Positions 1-9,622 are shown, counted from the stretch's first letter. The stretch is DNA of 64,000 bases from Thauera sp. K11 (GCF_002354895.1 NZ_CP023439.1:1426001-1490000), one strand, 5' to 3'. Translations and numbers: made by a program. Notes: generated by a model from the letters alone, not told the origin.

Positions 1-987
1 CCGGTGGAGTGGTTGTCGGCGACGCCGCTGGCGCTCTGGCGGCAGGCGGCGGCACCGGCCTGGCTGCTGCTGGCGGGGGCCGCCGCCGCGGCGGTGGTGC
101 TGCTGCCGCGCGCCACGCCGGTCCGTGCGCCGGCGGGCGTGGTGCTCGCCGCGCTGCTGCTGTGGCAGCCCGGACGGCCGGCGCCCGGCGACTTCGCCGC
201 GACCGTGCTCGACGTCGGCCAGGGGCTGGCCGTCCATGTGCAGACGGCGACGCATTCGCTTCTGTACGATGCCGGTCCGCCTTACGGCGACGAGGCGGAT
301 GCGGGCGAGCGCGTGATCCTGCCCTTTCTGGCCGCCAGCGGCGTCGCGCGGCTCGACCGCCTCGTGCTGTCGCACGACGATGCGGACCACGTGGGCGGTG
401 CGCGCAGCGTGCTGGAGGGGGTCGAGGTGGGCGCCATGCTTGCCTCGGGGGACGATGCTGCGGGCTTCCGGCACGACACCGTGGCGCCCGGCGGCGGGCG
501 CCTGGCCTGCGGCGCCGGGCAGCGCTGGGAGTGGGATGGCGTGCGCTTCGAGGTGCTGCATCCGTGGCCCGGGGGGAGGCCCGCGCGCCGCAACAACGAC
601 CTGTCGTGCGTGGTCAAGGTGACGGCCGGCGGCGGCTCCCTGCTGCTGGTGGGCGATCTCGAGGCGCCCGGCGAGGCGGCGATGATCGCGCGCCACGGCG
701 TGGATGCGCTGGCGAGTTCGGTCGTCGTCGTCGGCCATCACGGCAGCCGCTCGTCGTCCTCGCCCGCCTTCGTCGATGCCGTCATGCCCGAGGCCGCGAT
801 CCACTCCGCAGGCTACCGCAACCGCTTCGGCCATCCCCATCCGGCGGTATGGGCGCGCTGGGCCGGGGCCGGCGCGCGCAACTGGCGCACCGACAGCCAG
901 GGGGCGATCGGCATCCGCGTGACGGCGGCCGGCATCGACGTCGCCGCCGCGCGGGAGCAGCGTCCGCGCTACTGGCACGGCCGCTGA
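1..987 (+). CDS. comEC: ComEC/Rec2 competence protein, C-terminal part (5' end outside window)
   Basis: The frame is open from the first base, so this is the tail of a longer gene. About 25 residues of hydrophobic membrane sequence lead into a metallo-beta-lactamase-like domain. Visible motifs are VLDVGQGLAV, the metal-binding SHDDADHVGG, and VGHHGSRSSSSPAF followed by NRFGHPHPAV, which together are typical of the ComEC C-terminal domain. ComEC is the inner-membrane channel that takes up single-stranded DNA during natural transformation, and its MBL domain is thought to degrade one strand. The N-terminal competence domain and most membrane helices lie upstream of the window, so completeness cannot be judged. 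Confidence 0.88.
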   Translation, partial: PVEWLSATPLALWRQAAAPAWLLLAGAAAAAVVLLPRATPVRAPAGVVLAALLLWQPGRPAPGDFAATVLDVGQGLAVHVQTATHSLLYDAGPPYGDEADAGERVILPFLAASGVARLDRLVLSHDDADHVGGARSVLEGVEVGAMLASGDDAAGFRHDTVAPGGGRLACGAGQRWEWDGVRFEVLHPWPGGRPARRNNDLSCVVKVTAGGGSLLLVGDLEAPGEAAMIARHGVDALASSVVVVGHHGSRSSSSPAFVDAVMPEAAIHSAGYRNRFGHPHPAVWARWAGAGARNWRTDSQGAIGIRVTAAGIDVAAAREQRPRYWHGR

Positions 988-1058
988 AGGGCGGCCTCCG
1001 CGCCGCGGTGCGCAATGCTAGACTCGAACCGACCTTTGCCCTTCGGGAGATGCCCGCC

Positions 1059-1972
1059 ATGAGCCTCATTTCCGACATCCGCCAGGCTTTCGAGCCCGAA
1101 CGCCCCCGCCATGCATTGCGCGAGCGCAGCGTGCAGTGCATCGGTCCTCACGGACTGCATCGCGTGGCCTATGTGGAATGGGGCGACCGCGACAATCCGC
1201 GCGTGGTGGTCTGCGCGCATGGGCTGACGCGCAACGGCCGCGACTTCGACGACCTGGCACGCGCACTGGCGGACGACTTCCGCGTCATCTGCCCGGACGT
1301 GGTCGGCCGCGGGCGCAGCGACTGGCTGGGCGTGAAGACCGACTACGGCTTTCCGGTCTATGTACCGGACATGGTCACGCTGATCGCGCGCCTGGACGTC
1401 GAGACGGTGTCTTGGGTCGGGACCTCGATGGGCGGCATGATCGGGATGTTCATCGCCAGCCAGCCCCACGGCCCGATCACCCGCCTGGTGCTCAACGACG
1501 TCGGGCCGGTCATCACCGCGGTGTCGCTGCAGCGCATCGGCGACTACGTGGGCAGGGCGCCGGTGTTCCCGTCCATGGAGGCGGCCGAGACCTACATCCG
1601 CGAGGTGAGCGCACCCTTCGGCACGCTCACCGATGCGCAGTGGCGGCATCTCACCCAGTATTCGGTCAGGCCGGTCCACGGCGAGTCGGGCGTCGGCTTC
1701 ACGATGGTGTACGACCCCGCCATCGGCGATGTCTTCCGCACGACGCCGGTCCAGGAGGATGTCGACCTGTGGGCGGTATACGAACGCATCGCCTGCCCGA
1801 CCCTGGTCCTGAGGGGGTGGAATCCGATCTGCTGGAGCATGCCACCCTCGAGCAGATGGCGGTGCGCGGGCCGCGTGCGCAGACGGTGGAATTCCCCGGC
1901 GTGGGCCACGCGCCGATGCTGATGGATGCGGAGCAGATTGCGGTGGTGCGCGACTTCCTGCTCGCCGGCTGA
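1059..1972 (+). pseudogene. alpha/beta hydrolase, interrupted by a one-base frameshift
   Basis: Translation from ATG 1059 (GGGAGA just upstream) gives a normal alpha/beta hydrolase: oxyanion region CAHGLTRNGRD, nucleophile elbow VGTSMGGMIG, and a cap region. Near position 1812-1817 the frame shifts. The sequence reads CTG AGG GGG TGG, but the family continuation (…VLRG-VESDLLEHATLEQM…VGHAPML) lies in the next frame and ends at 1972. One missing G in a run of five would restore a 304-residue protein. As written, the product stops at 1922 after 287 residues with a scrambled tail and lacks the likely catalytic Asp (in ESDLL) and His (in VGHAPML). It could be a real inactivating mutation or a homopolymer sequencing error. 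The substrate is unknown. Confidence 0.8.
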
Positions 1973-1981
1973 GCCTCGCCC

Positions 1982-2692
1982 ATGCCGTCCGGCCTTTTCT
2001 CCGTCGTCAGCTATGCCGACGCGATGGCGCTGGCGTGGTTCCTGGTCGTCTGGATCGGCTACGGCTGGCTGTCGGAGCACAGCCCCTGGGCTCGCCACGG
2101 GCTGGCCGACGTGGGCGACAGGCATCGCCTCGCCTGGGGATGGCAGATGCTGCGCCGCGAGGTGCGCATACCGGACGCCGCGCTGGTGGGCAACCTGATG
2201 CAGAGCGTGTCGTTCTACGCCAACACCACCATCTACATCATCGCCGGCGTGCTGGCGCTGCTGGGCACGCTGGACCAGGTGATCAGCTTCACCGAGGATC
2301 TGCCGTTCGCGCGCGAGACTTCGCGCGCGCTGTGGGAGATGAAGCTGGCGCTGCTGTTCTGCGTGTTCGTGTTCGCCTATTTCAAGTTCACCTGGGCCCT
2401 GCGGCAGTTCAATCTGCTTTCCATCCTGATCGGCAGCACGCCGGTGATGAAGGAGGAAAACGAGAGCTACGATCCGCGCCTGGCCGAGATCGCCGCACGC
2501 CGCCTGGGCAGGGTGAATTCGCTGGCGGGCGACGAGTTCAACCGCGGCATACGCGCCTATTACTTCGGGCTCGCCGCGGTGGCGTGGTTCGTGCAGCCGT
2601 GGATCTTCATGGCGATGACGACCGTGATCGCCGTCGTGCTGTACCGCCGCGACTTCACCTCGGCGCTGCTGATCGCGCTGCGCGACGAATGA
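1982..2692 (+). CDS. DUF599 family membrane protein
   Basis: A protein of 236 residues with about four hydrophobic segments (roughly residues 12-30, 85-105, 118-140 and 198-222). The conserved blocks NLMQSVSFYANTTIYIIAG, FAYFKFTWALRQFN and FNRGIRAYYFGLAAVAWF match the DUF599 family of bacterial inner-membrane proteins as I know it. No catalytic motif is visible and the function is unknown. It starts ten bases after the frameshifted hydrolase ends, so the two were probably co-transcribed. The following gene, rsgA, converges from the other strand only 30 bp away. Confidence 0.75.
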   Translation: MPSGLFSVVSYADAMALAWFLVVWIGYGWLSEHSPWARHGLADVGDRHRLAWGWQMLRREVRIPDAALVGNLMQSVSFYANTTIYIIAGVLALLGTLDQVISFTEDLPFARETSRALWEMKLALLFCVFVFAYFKFTWALRQFNLLSILIGSTPVMKEENESYDPRLAEIAARRLGRVNSLAGDEFNRGIRAYYFGLAAVAWFVQPWIFMAMTTVIAVVLYRRDFTSALLIALRDE

Positions 2693-2722
2693 GGCGCCGC
2701 GTGCGCCGCTGCGCGACGCCGC

Positions 2723-3652
2723 CTACCAGCCGGGGTTGAGCCGTTTCGCTTCCGCGATCTCGGTGCGGATGGTGCGGAAGTGCTCGAACCGCCGCGCGTT
2801 GATCGCACCCGATCCGAGTGCGGCCAGCAGGGCGCAGCCCGGCTCGGCTTCGTGCCGGCAGTCGCGGAAGCGGCATTGGCCGAGCAGGGGGCGGAACTCG
2901 ACGAAGCTCTCCGCCAGCGCCTCGGCGGTCAGGTGGGCGAGGCCGAAAGCCTGCAGGCCGGGGCTGTCGATCAGCCAGCCGTCGCGTTGCAGGTCGGTGC
3001 CGAACGGGTACAGCCGGGCGAAGGTGGTGGTGTGCTTGCCGGTATCGAGCGCCGTCGAGATCTCGCGCGTCGCAGCGTTGGCCTCGGGAATCAGCGCATT
3101 GGTCAGCGTCGACTTGCCCATCCCCGACTGGCCGACGAGGATGGCATGCGTGCCGGCGAGCCGCGCCCGCAACGCCTCCGCGCCCGCCAGCGCCGACAGT
3201 TCGATCACTTCGTAGCCGAGCGTGCTGAAGGGCGAGAGCTGCGCGCGCGCGGCATCGAGGCGGTCGCCCAGGTCCGCCTTGTTGAGCACGATCAGCGGGG
3301 TGATGTCCTGGCTTTCGGCGGCGGCGATGCAGCGCGAGATCAGCAGGTCCGAGAATCCGGGCTCGGTGGCGACGACGATCGCGACGTGGCTCAGGTTGGC
3401 GGCGATCAGCTTTTCGCGGAAGGCATCCGAACGCCACAATAGGCTGCGGCGCGGCCGCAGTTGCTCGATGACCCCCTGGCCGTCGCCGCTGGGCAGCAGT
3501 TCCACCTCGTCGCCGCATGCGAACGTGTTCTTCTTGCCCCGCGTGGTGCATTGCAGCCGGCCGGCGGGGGTGGCTACTTCGTAGTGGCGGCCGAATGCGG
3601 CGACGATCAGCCCGTGGAGCCGCGCTGCATCCCTGCGTTGCCGCTGCGCCAT
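2723..3652 (-). CDS. rsgA: Ribosome small subunit-dependent GTPase A (30S assembly)
   Basis: A protein of 309 residues with the circularly permuted GTPase order that defines RsgA: NKAD (G4) at residues 124-127 precedes the P-loop GQSGMGKST (174-182) and the DSPGLQ G3 motif. A C-terminal zinc knuckle is visible as CRFRDCRHEAEPGC. An N-terminal OB fold fits residues 10-70. RsgA acts in late 30S subunit maturation and is stimulated by the ribosome. The start ATG overlaps the stop of the upstream M48 protease by one base (TGATG), so the two are probably translationally coupled. Confidence 0.95.
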   Translation of the reverse strand: MAQRQRRDAARLHGLIVAAFGRHYEVATPAGRLQCTTRGKKNTFACGDEVELLPSGDGQGVIEQLRPRRSLLWRSDAFREKLIAANLSHVAIVVATEPGFSDLLISRCIAAAESQDITPLIVLNKADLGDRLDAARAQLSPFSTLGYEVIELSALAGAEALRARLAGTHAILVGQSGMGKSTLTNALIPEANAATREISTALDTGKHTTTFARLYPFGTDLQRDGWLIDSPGLQAFGLAHLTAEALAESFVEFRPLLGQCRFRDCRHEAEPGCALLAALGSGAINARRFEHFRTIRTEIAEAKRLNPGW

Positions 3653-4911
3653 CAGGCCATGGCCTGCAGCCGGGCGACGCGCAGCGCCGCCGGCGGATGG
3701 GAGTCGAAGAAGCGCGAATACACCGGATCGGGCGTCAGCGTGGAAGCGTTGTCGCGATACAGCTTGACCAGCGCGGCGACGAGGTCGGACGCGCGCGTCT
3801 GCCGCGCCGCATAGGCGTCGGCCTCGTATTCGTGTACGCGCGACCAGTGGCTGGCGACGGGCGACAGCATGAAGGTGAACGCCGGCAGCACGAGGAAGAA
3901 CAGCGCCAGCGCGGTGGCCGTGTCGGCGGCGCGGGCGCCGAGCCCGGAGAAGAACCATTCCTGCTGCATCAGCCAGCCGAGCAGGGCCAGCAGGGCCAGC
4001 GTCGCCGGCGCCAGCAGCGCCATGCGCTTGAGGATGTGGCGGTGGCGGAAGTGCCCCAGTTCGTGCGCGAGCACGGCTTCGACTTCCTCGGGGCTCAGCT
4101 TGTCGAGCAGGGTGTCGAAGAAGACGATGCGCTTGGCGGCGCCGAAGCCGGTGAAATAGGCGTTGCCATGCGCGGAGCGGCGCGAGCCGTCCATCACGAA
4201 CAGCCCCTTGGACTGGAAGCCGCAGCGGGCGAGCAGCGCCTCGACGCGGGATTTCAGGGCCTCGTCGGCGAGCGGCGTGAACTTGTTGAACAGCGGGGCG
4301 ATGAAAGTCGGCCACACCAGCATGACCAGCACGTTGAAGGCCAGCCAGAAGGCCCAGACCCACAGCCACCACAGATCGCCCATCGCCTTCATCAGCCACA
4401 GCACCAGCGCGATCAGCGGCAGGCCGATCACCGCGCCGAGCGCCGCTTCCTTGAGCGTGTCGGCGACGAAGAGCCCCGGCGTCATGCGGTTGAAGCCGAA
4501 GCGTTTTTCGATGACGAAGGTGCGATAGAGCACCGCCGGCAGATCGACGATCCAGCCGATCACGCTGAGCGTGGCGAGCAGGGCCACGCCGTGGGCGATC
4601 CCGCTCGCCTCCAGCAGCCCCGACCACGCCGAATGCAGGATCTGCAGGCCACCGCCCAGCGTCAGCGCCAGCACCAGCAGCGCGCCGACGACGGTGGCGA
4701 CCACCCCCAGGCGCATGCGCGCGAGCGTGTAGTCCGCCGCGCGCTGGTGGGCCTGCAGGCTGATCGCGCCGGCGAAGGCTGCGGGAACCTCCCCGCGGTG
4801 CGCGCCGACGTGGCGGATCTGGCGCCGCATCAGCGCGGTCTTGACCGCCACGCTGGAAAGCAGCATGGCGAGGAAGAGGCTGGTCAGCAGGTTGGCGTCG
4901 TCGGCGGGCAT
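3652..4911 (-). CDS. M48 family metalloprotease (Ste24/CAAX prenyl protease type)
   Basis: A 419-residue integral membrane protease. The zinc-binding HELGH motif is at residues 283-287, with a downstream EYEADAYAA segment that should supply the third zinc ligand. Several membrane helices surround it (about 65-90, 108-130, 155-200, 305-325, 335-355), and the N-terminal part resembles the Ste24/peptidase_M48_N domain. Bacterial members are inner-membrane proteases presumed to act in quality control, since bacteria do not prenylate proteins. It forms a one-base-overlap pair with rsgA, the order commonly seen in betaproteobacteria. Confidence 0.9.
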   Translation of the reverse strand: MPADDANLLTSLFLAMLLSSVAVKTALMRRQIRHVGAHRGEVPAAFAGAISLQAHQRAADYTLARMRLGVVATVVGALLVLALTLGGGLQILHSAWSGLLEASGIAHGVALLATLSVIGWIVDLPAVLYRTFVIEKRFGFNRMTPGLFVADTLKEAALGAVIGLPLIALVLWLMKAMGDLWWLWVWAFWLAFNVLVMLVWPTFIAPLFNKFTPLADEALKSRVEALLARCGFQSKGLFVMDGSRRSAHGNAYFTGFGAAKRIVFFDTLLDKLSPEEVEAVLAHELGHFRHRHILKRMALLAPATLALLALLGWLMQQEWFFSGLGARAADTATALALFFLVLPAFTFMLSPVASHWSRVHEYEADAYAARQTRASDLVAALVKLYRDNASTLTPDPVYSRFFDSHPPAALRVARLQAMA

Positions 4912-5090
4912 GGCGGATCGGGTGATGTGGGACGATGAAGCGGGGCGGTTCGCGGCATCGGGAGAGGGCTCGAATTCCCGCGCCGCATCGCCGTCGCGAT
5001 GTGTGACACAATCGCGCCCGGCAAGTTTTCATCGCCGGGCTTTCGCCGCGAAAGCCCTCACCCGCAGGCATTGCAAAGAAGCGCGAGATT

Positions 5091-5639
5091 ATGGCACAGG
5101 ACCCGAAACACCTGATATGGCTGGACATGGAGATGACCGGCCTGGAACCGGATCGCGACCGCATCATCGAGATCGCCGTCGTCATCACCAGCGAGCAGCT
5201 CGAGCCCGTCGCCGAGGCGCCGGTCATCGTCGTGCATCAGCCCGATACGGTGCTCGATGCGATGGACGACTGGAACAAGAACACGCACGGCAAGTCGGGC
5301 CTCATCGACCGCGTGCGCGCGTCGGAGGTGGGCGAGGCGCAGGCCGAGGCGCGGATGCTCGCCTTCCTGCAGCAGTGGGTGCCCGCCCGCACCTCGCCGA
5401 TGTGCGGCAACTCGGTGTGCCAGGACCGGCGCTTCCTCGCCCGCTACATGCCGCAGTTCGAAGCCTGGTTCCACTACCGGAACCTGGACGTGTCGACGCT
5501 GAAGGAACTCGCCAAGCGCTGGCGTCCGGAAGTCTATGGCGGCGTATCGAAGAAGGGCGCGCATACCGCGCTGTCCGACATCCACGAATCCATCGCCGAA
5601 CTGCGGCATTACCGCGACCACTTCCTGCGCCTGCAGTGA
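5091..5639 (+). CDS. orn: Oligoribonuclease (3'-5' exoribonuclease)
   Basis: A 182-residue DEDDh exonuclease, the usual length for Orn. It begins [18 protein letters not shown] with the first two acidic ligands in [18 protein letters not shown] and [19 protein letters not shown] carry the remaining Asp and the catalytic His. Orn degrades short RNAs and cyclic-di-nucleotide breakdown products such as pGpG to mononucleotides. It is divergent from the M48-rsgA pair, with about 180 bp between them, and converges on the next gene. Confidence 0.95.
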   Translation: MAQDPKHLIWLDMEMTGLEPDRDRIIEIAVVITSEQLEPVAEAPVIVVHQPDTVLDAMDDWNKNTHGKSGLIDRVRASEVGEAQAEARMLAFLQQWVPARTSPMCGNSVCQDRRFLARYMPQFEAWFHYRNLDVSTLKELAKRWRPEVYGGVSKKGAHTALSDIHESIAELRHYRDHFLRLQ

Positions 5640-5660
5640 GGGCCGGCGCCCGCCCGGGCA

Positions 5661-7307
5661 TCAGGCGGGGCTGCGCTTGTAGAGCCTGAAGGTTTCCAGT
5701 TGCTTGCCGCCGCCACGGCGGTAGTCCCAGATCAGGCGCCATTCGGGCGCGAGTTCGGGGGTGTCGACGCGGCGGTTGTCATGCACGAGCAGCAGCGAGC
5801 AGGGCGTGGCATCGGCATGCACCTGCACCGTGCGGATGCCGGCGAAGTAGTCGAGCGAGCTGCGCAGCGCAGCCGGCAGCCCGGTCGTGGCGATGCAATC
5901 CACCACCTCCCCGGCCACCGCCTGCTCGAGCGACTTCATGACGGGGCGGTAGCTGCGGCCGTGGTCGAACCACGGCATCAGCAGGGTGACGGCCAGGCAC
6001 CACAGCATGGTCATGCCCATCGCCCAGGTCGACGGGCTGCGCGACGGCGTGCGCGGCAGCCGCCAGACGAGCAGCAGCCACAATCCGCTGATCAGCAGGC
6101 CGGCAGCCAGTCGCATCGCGCCGCCGTGGAGTATGAAGTCCGGCGCCACGCGGCCGATGTGGCGCGCCAGGCCGGGCGGCCAGGCGTAGGCTTGTGCCGT
6201 CCAGGCCAGCCATACCAGCACGCCGAACACGCCGAAAGTCATCAGGCCGAACCAGTCGAACGCATTGGCGGCGCCGCGCCTGAGCGTGGGCACGCCGCCC
6301 GCCGCGAGCAGCGCCAGCGCCGGCAGCAGGGGCAGGGCGGCGACCTGCGAGAGTTCGCCGTCCACCAGCAGCCACGCCAGGGAGATCATCGCCGACAACA
6401 GCGGCAGCAGCAGCGGCAGGGCGTCGAGATCGCGGCGTCCGCGCCACAGCGTCCAGAGCGCGATCGGCCACAACGGCCAGGTGAACCAGCCCAGCAGTTC
6501 GATCAGCCGGAGGATCTCCTGCATGCCCAGCGGGCCGGAAGAGATGTCCCGCCAGCTCGCGTGCAGCCACAGCGTGAAGGCGTCGGGCTGCTGCAGCAGG
6601 ACGGCGAGCGGCCACAGGGCGCCCAGGCTCAGCGCAATCGACAGTCCGAGCAGCAGGCCGCCGCTGGCGTGGGGCGTGCGGCAGTCGCGGCTGAGCGTCA
6701 TCACCAGCGGGAACAGCGGCATCGTCAGCAGCGCGGCCGGCAGGCCGCCGGCGAGGACGGCAAGGGCGCTGCCCAGGCCCGCGGTGACGCTGCCGGCGAC
6801 CGGCTCCTGCGGCACGCGGGCGAGGCCGCGCAGCGTGAGTGCGAGCATGGCGGCCACGGCGATCATCGGCTGCGTTTCGTGTGCGTGCAGCACGAGGCCC
6901 AGCGAGCCCAGCGTCAGCATGGCGGCCGGCGTTCGCGCGGGGCGGCCGTACAGGGCTTCGGCGGCGCGCGCGATGCAATAGACGGCGACGGCGGTGAAGA
7001 TGGCCGATGCCAGCCGCGCCCCGTCGTGGGGTGTCAGCAGCGGCGTCGTGATCCACGCGGTCAGCGCCGCGAGCCAGTAGTAGAGCGGGGGAAATTCGGC
7101 GAACAGCTCGCCGGCCAACTGCGGGAAGAGCAGGCCCTCGCCTCGCAGCATGGACCAGACCGGGCCGAAATACCGCGCATCGTCCCCGCGCCAGGGATCA
7201 TGGCCGGTGAGGCCGACGATCAGGTACAGGCCGACCAGCAGCGTGATGCCCAGGGTGCCGTAGATTCTGCGTTGCAGCAGGGAGGTCGGTCGCGGTTCAC
7301 TGATCAT
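5661..7307 (-). CDS. Glycosyltransferase family 39-type membrane protein (ArnT-like)
   Basis: A protein of 548 residues with 10 to 12 hydrophobic helices. An early acidic pair in GHDPWRGDDARYFGP sits just after the first helix, the place where GT-C/ArnT-type polyprenyl-phosphate sugar transferases carry their catalytic Asp. A long, likely periplasmic C-terminal tail follows residue 440. The donor and acceptor are not predictable; members transfer sugars to lipids or proteins in the periplasm. It is a single gene, convergent with orn. The start at the ATG complementary to 7305-7307 was chosen because it immediately precedes the first transmembrane segment. Confidence 0.78.
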   Translation of the reverse strand: MISEPRPTSLLQRRIYGTLGITLLVGLYLIVGLTGHDPWRGDDARYFGPVWSMLRGEGLLFPQLAGELFAEFPPLYYWLAALTAWITTPLLTPHDGARLASAIFTAVAVYCIARAAEALYGRPARTPAAMLTLGSLGLVLHAHETQPMIAVAAMLALTLRGLARVPQEPVAGSVTAGLGSALAVLAGGLPAALLTMPLFPLVMTLSRDCRTPHASGGLLLGLSIALSLGALWPLAVLLQQPDAFTLWLHASWRDISSGPLGMQEILRLIELLGWFTWPLWPIALWTLWRGRRDLDALPLLLPLLSAMISLAWLLVDGELSQVAALPLLPALALLAAGGVPTLRRGAANAFDWFGLMTFGVFGVLVWLAWTAQAYAWPPGLARHIGRVAPDFILHGGAMRLAAGLLISGLWLLLVWRLPRTPSRSPSTWAMGMTMLWCLAVTLLMPWFDHGRSYRPVMKSLEQAVAGEVVDCIATTGLPAALRSSLDYFAGIRTVQVHADATPCSLLLVHDNRRVDTPELAPEWRLIWDYRRGGGKQLETFRLYKRSPA

Positions 7308-7436
7308 GCGGGAATGGGCTTGGGAATTCCGTCGCGCGGACGGCAAAGGCCAGATTCTACGGCCTGCGGGCCGGCACGATGCGGATGGCACGCGCGCCGG
7401 CGGTTCGGGCGCACACCGGTGCGGCCACGGCGCAAC

Positions 7437-7461
7437 AAAAAAGGCAGCCGAGGCTGCCTTT
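7437..7461 (-). terminator. Rho-independent terminator after rpmE
   Basis: Read on the minus strand, the arms AAGGCAGC and GCTGCCTT enclose a four-base loop and are followed by a run of T. The structure lies about 45 bp downstream of the rpmE stop codon. Confidence 0.85.
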
Positions 7462-7504
7462 CCTGCGAGGGCACCCGGGGGTGCCGCGTTCGATGCCGGG
7501 CGGA

Positions 7505-7723
7505 TCAGCCCAGGCGCTGAACGTTGCCGTACTTCTGGCGGAAGCGCTCGACGCGGCCGGCGGTGTCGACGATCTTCTGCTTGCCGGTGTAGAAGGGGTG
7601 GCAGGCGGCGCACACTTCGACGTGCAGTGCCGGCTTGGTGATCGTGGAGCGCGTGACGAAGACGTTGCCGCACGAGCAGGTCACGTTCACGTCGTTGTAC
7701 TTGGGATGGATGTCCGCTTTCAT
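7505..7723 (-). CDS. rpmE: 50S ribosomal protein bL31, zinc-binding form
   Basis: A 72-residue protein beginning [20 protein letters not shown]. Four cysteines, in CSC near residue 16 and CAAC near residue 37, mark the zinc-containing (C+) form of bL31 rather than the zinc-free paralogue. The start is the ATG at 7721-7723, preceded on the minus strand by an AGGAAAC ribosome binding site. The gene has its own promoter (7783-7811) and terminator, so it is monocistronic. Confidence 0.96.
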   Translation of the reverse strand: MKADIHPKYNDVNVTCSCGNVFVTRSTITKPALHVEVCAACHPFYTGKQKIVDTAGRVERFRQKYGNVQRLG

Positions 7724-7782
7724 GGCTGTTTCCTGGCGCAAGCGGGCGGCGGATGTGACCGCCCTGATTTGAAGAGTCCGCA

Positions 7783-7811
7783 ATTATCCGCGCACTGTTT
7801 GAACAAGGCAA
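7783..7811 (-). promoter_or_regulatory. Sigma-70 promoter of rpmE
   Basis: On the minus strand TTGCCT (7806-7811) and GATAAT (7783-7788) are separated by exactly 17 bp and sit about 60 bp before the rpmE start codon. Confidence 0.6.
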
Positions 7812-7887
7812 GCCCTGCGCCGCTGCAACTCGACTACAATCGCGCGCTTTCGGACACGGCCCGGTTCGCGGGCGGGGGAAATCGACG

Positions 7888-8892
7888 GTGCATCTGCTGC
7901 TGGCGCCGATGGAGGGACTGCTGGACGACGTGCTGCGCGCGGTGATCACACCCTGCGGCGGTTACGACTATGCGGTCACCGAGTTCGCGCGCGTGTCCGG
8001 TACCCTGCTGCCGGAGCGCTTCTTCCGCCGCATCGCGCCCGAACTCGCCAACGGCAGCCGCACCGCGGGCGGCACGCCGGTGCGGGTGCAACTGCTCGGT
8101 TCCGATCCCGCCTGCATGGCCGACAACGCGGCGCAACTGGCGCGCCTGGCGCCGTCGGGCATCGATCTGAACTTCGGCTGCCCGGCGCCGACGGTCAACC
8201 GCCATCGCGGCGGCGCGGTGCTGCTCGACGAGCCGGAACTGGTGCATGCGATCGCGCATGCCGTCTGCCGCGCCACGCCGGCCGGCGTGCCGGTGACGGC
8301 GAAGATGCGGCTGGGGGTGCGCGACGCCGGGCGTGCGATCGAATGCGCGCAGGCGCTGGCCGACGGTGGCGCGGCCATGCTGGTGGTGCATGCCCGCACC
8401 AAGGACGAAGGCTATCGCCCGCCGGCCCATTGGCAGTGGGTGGGGCGCATCGCCGAGGCGGTGAGGGTGCCGGTGGTGGCCAATGGCGAAGTGTGGGACG
8501 CCGGGGACTGGCGGCGCTGCCGCGCCGAGTCCGGCGTCGGCGACGTCATGCTCGGCCGCGGCGCGGTCGCCGACCCGTTCCTCGCCCGCCGCCTGCGCGC
8601 CGGACGGCTCGAGACACCGGATGCCGCGGCGCGCGCGCTGGAATGGGAGGAACTGCGCGGCATGCTCGGCGAGTTCCGCGAGCGCGTGCTGCGCAAGGTG
8701 GTGCCGCGCCATGCGCCGGGCCGCATCAAGCAGTGGCTGAATCTGCTACGCCGCAATTTCGCGCAGGCGGAGCATCTTTTCCAGCAGATCCGCGGTCTGG
8801 GAACGATGCCCGACATCGATCGCGCGTTTGCCGCCGCCGGCGTCCGCGTCGCATCGGCGGGCGCGGATGCGATGCTGCGGAGGAGCGCGTGA
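7888..8892 (+). CDS. dusC: tRNA-dihydrouridine(16) synthase, DusC type
   Basis: A 334-residue FMN TIM-barrel. APMEGLLD at the N-terminus is the flavin-binding start. NFGCPAPTVNRHRGGA contains the catalytic Cys, and VHARTKDEGYRPPAHW is the DusC-type signature; DusA and DusB have different residues there. GRGAVADPFLARRL is the phosphate-binding loop. It reduces a uridine in the tRNA D-loop. The start is GTG at 7888, directly before the conserved MHLLLAPMEG block. Its stop overlaps the GTG start of the next methyltransferase (GTGA), which indicates an operon. A TACAAT at 7835-7840 is a plausible -10 element. Confidence 0.9.
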   Translation: MHLLLAPMEGLLDDVLRAVITPCGGYDYAVTEFARVSGTLLPERFFRRIAPELANGSRTAGGTPVRVQLLGSDPACMADNAAQLARLAPSGIDLNFGCPAPTVNRHRGGAVLLDEPELVHAIAHAVCRATPAGVPVTAKMRLGVRDAGRAIECAQALADGGAAMLVVHARTKDEGYRPPAHWQWVGRIAEAVRVPVVANGEVWDAGDWRRCRAESGVGDVMLGRGAVADPFLARRLRAGRLETPDAAARALEWEELRGMLGEFRERVLRKVVPRHAPGRIKQWLNLLRRNFAQAEHLFQQIRGLGTMPDIDRAFAAAGVRVASAGADAMLRRSA

Positions 8893-9554
8893 GCTACGCG
8901 AATTCGCGCATCCCCGACAGCGCCCAGCAGGGCGTGCACGAGAATCTGGCGCGCGTCGTCGCCCGGCATCTGGCCGAACCCTTCCGCAAGCCCTACGCCG
9001 ACTACAACCGCGCCGCCTTCGACGCCAGCCTCGCGCGCTGGGACGGTCGCGCGCCGCTGATCCTCGATGCCGGCTGCGGCGTCGGCCACAGCACGATCCA
9101 GATCGCGCGGGGCAATCCGGACCACTGGGTGATCGGCGTCGATCAGTCGCAGGACCGCCTGCAGCGGCGCAAGCCCTATCCCGAGGCCCTGCTGCCGGGC
9201 AACATGGTCTTCGTGCGCGCCGACCTGGTGGACTACTGGCGCCTGCTCGACGAGGCCGGGCTGCGTCTGGCGCGGCATTACGTGCTCTATCCGAATCCCT
9301 GGCCCAAGATCGGGCATCTCGCGCGCCGCTGGCATGCGCATCCGGTGTTTCCGTGGCTGCCGCGGCTGGGCGGGCGCCTCGAATGCCGGAGCAATTGGCG
9401 CGTCTATATTGAAGAAATGGCGTTTGCACTGACGCTGGCGCTGGGCCGCGAGGTGCCGTGGGAGGCATTCGAAGCACCGGCGCCGCTGACGCCGTTCGAG
9501 CGCAAGTACCGCGATTCCGGGCAGACCCTGTATCGCCTCGTGGCGGATCTCTAG
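8889..9554 (+). CDS. SAM-dependent methyltransferase, TrmB-like
   Basis: A 221-residue class I methyltransferase. Motif I is ILDAGCGVGHST, with an acidic ribose-binding residue in GVDQSQ. YPNPWPKIGHLARRWHAHP matches the conserved FPDPWPK region of tRNA (guanine-N7) methyltransferases. It is closest to TrmB-like proteins found next to dusC and may modify tRNA, but it is a diverged member and the canonical trmB may lie elsewhere. GTG start 8889 overlaps the dusC stop by four bases, so both are probably translated together. Confidence 0.75.
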   Translation: MSYANSRIPDSAQQGVHENLARVVARHLAEPFRKPYADYNRAAFDASLARWDGRAPLILDAGCGVGHSTIQIARGNPDHWVIGVDQSQDRLQRRKPYPEALLPGNMVFVRADLVDYWRLLDEAGLRLARHYVLYPNPWPKIGHLARRWHAHPVFPWLPRLGGRLECRSNWRVYIEEMAFALTLALGREVPWEAFEAPAPLTPFERKYRDSGQTLYRLVADL

Positions 9555-9622
9555 ACATTGAAATATTGCTTGCTCCGGCGCGGCCGATCGGCCACGCTGC
9601 ACCCAATTTCCGGAGATCGAAC

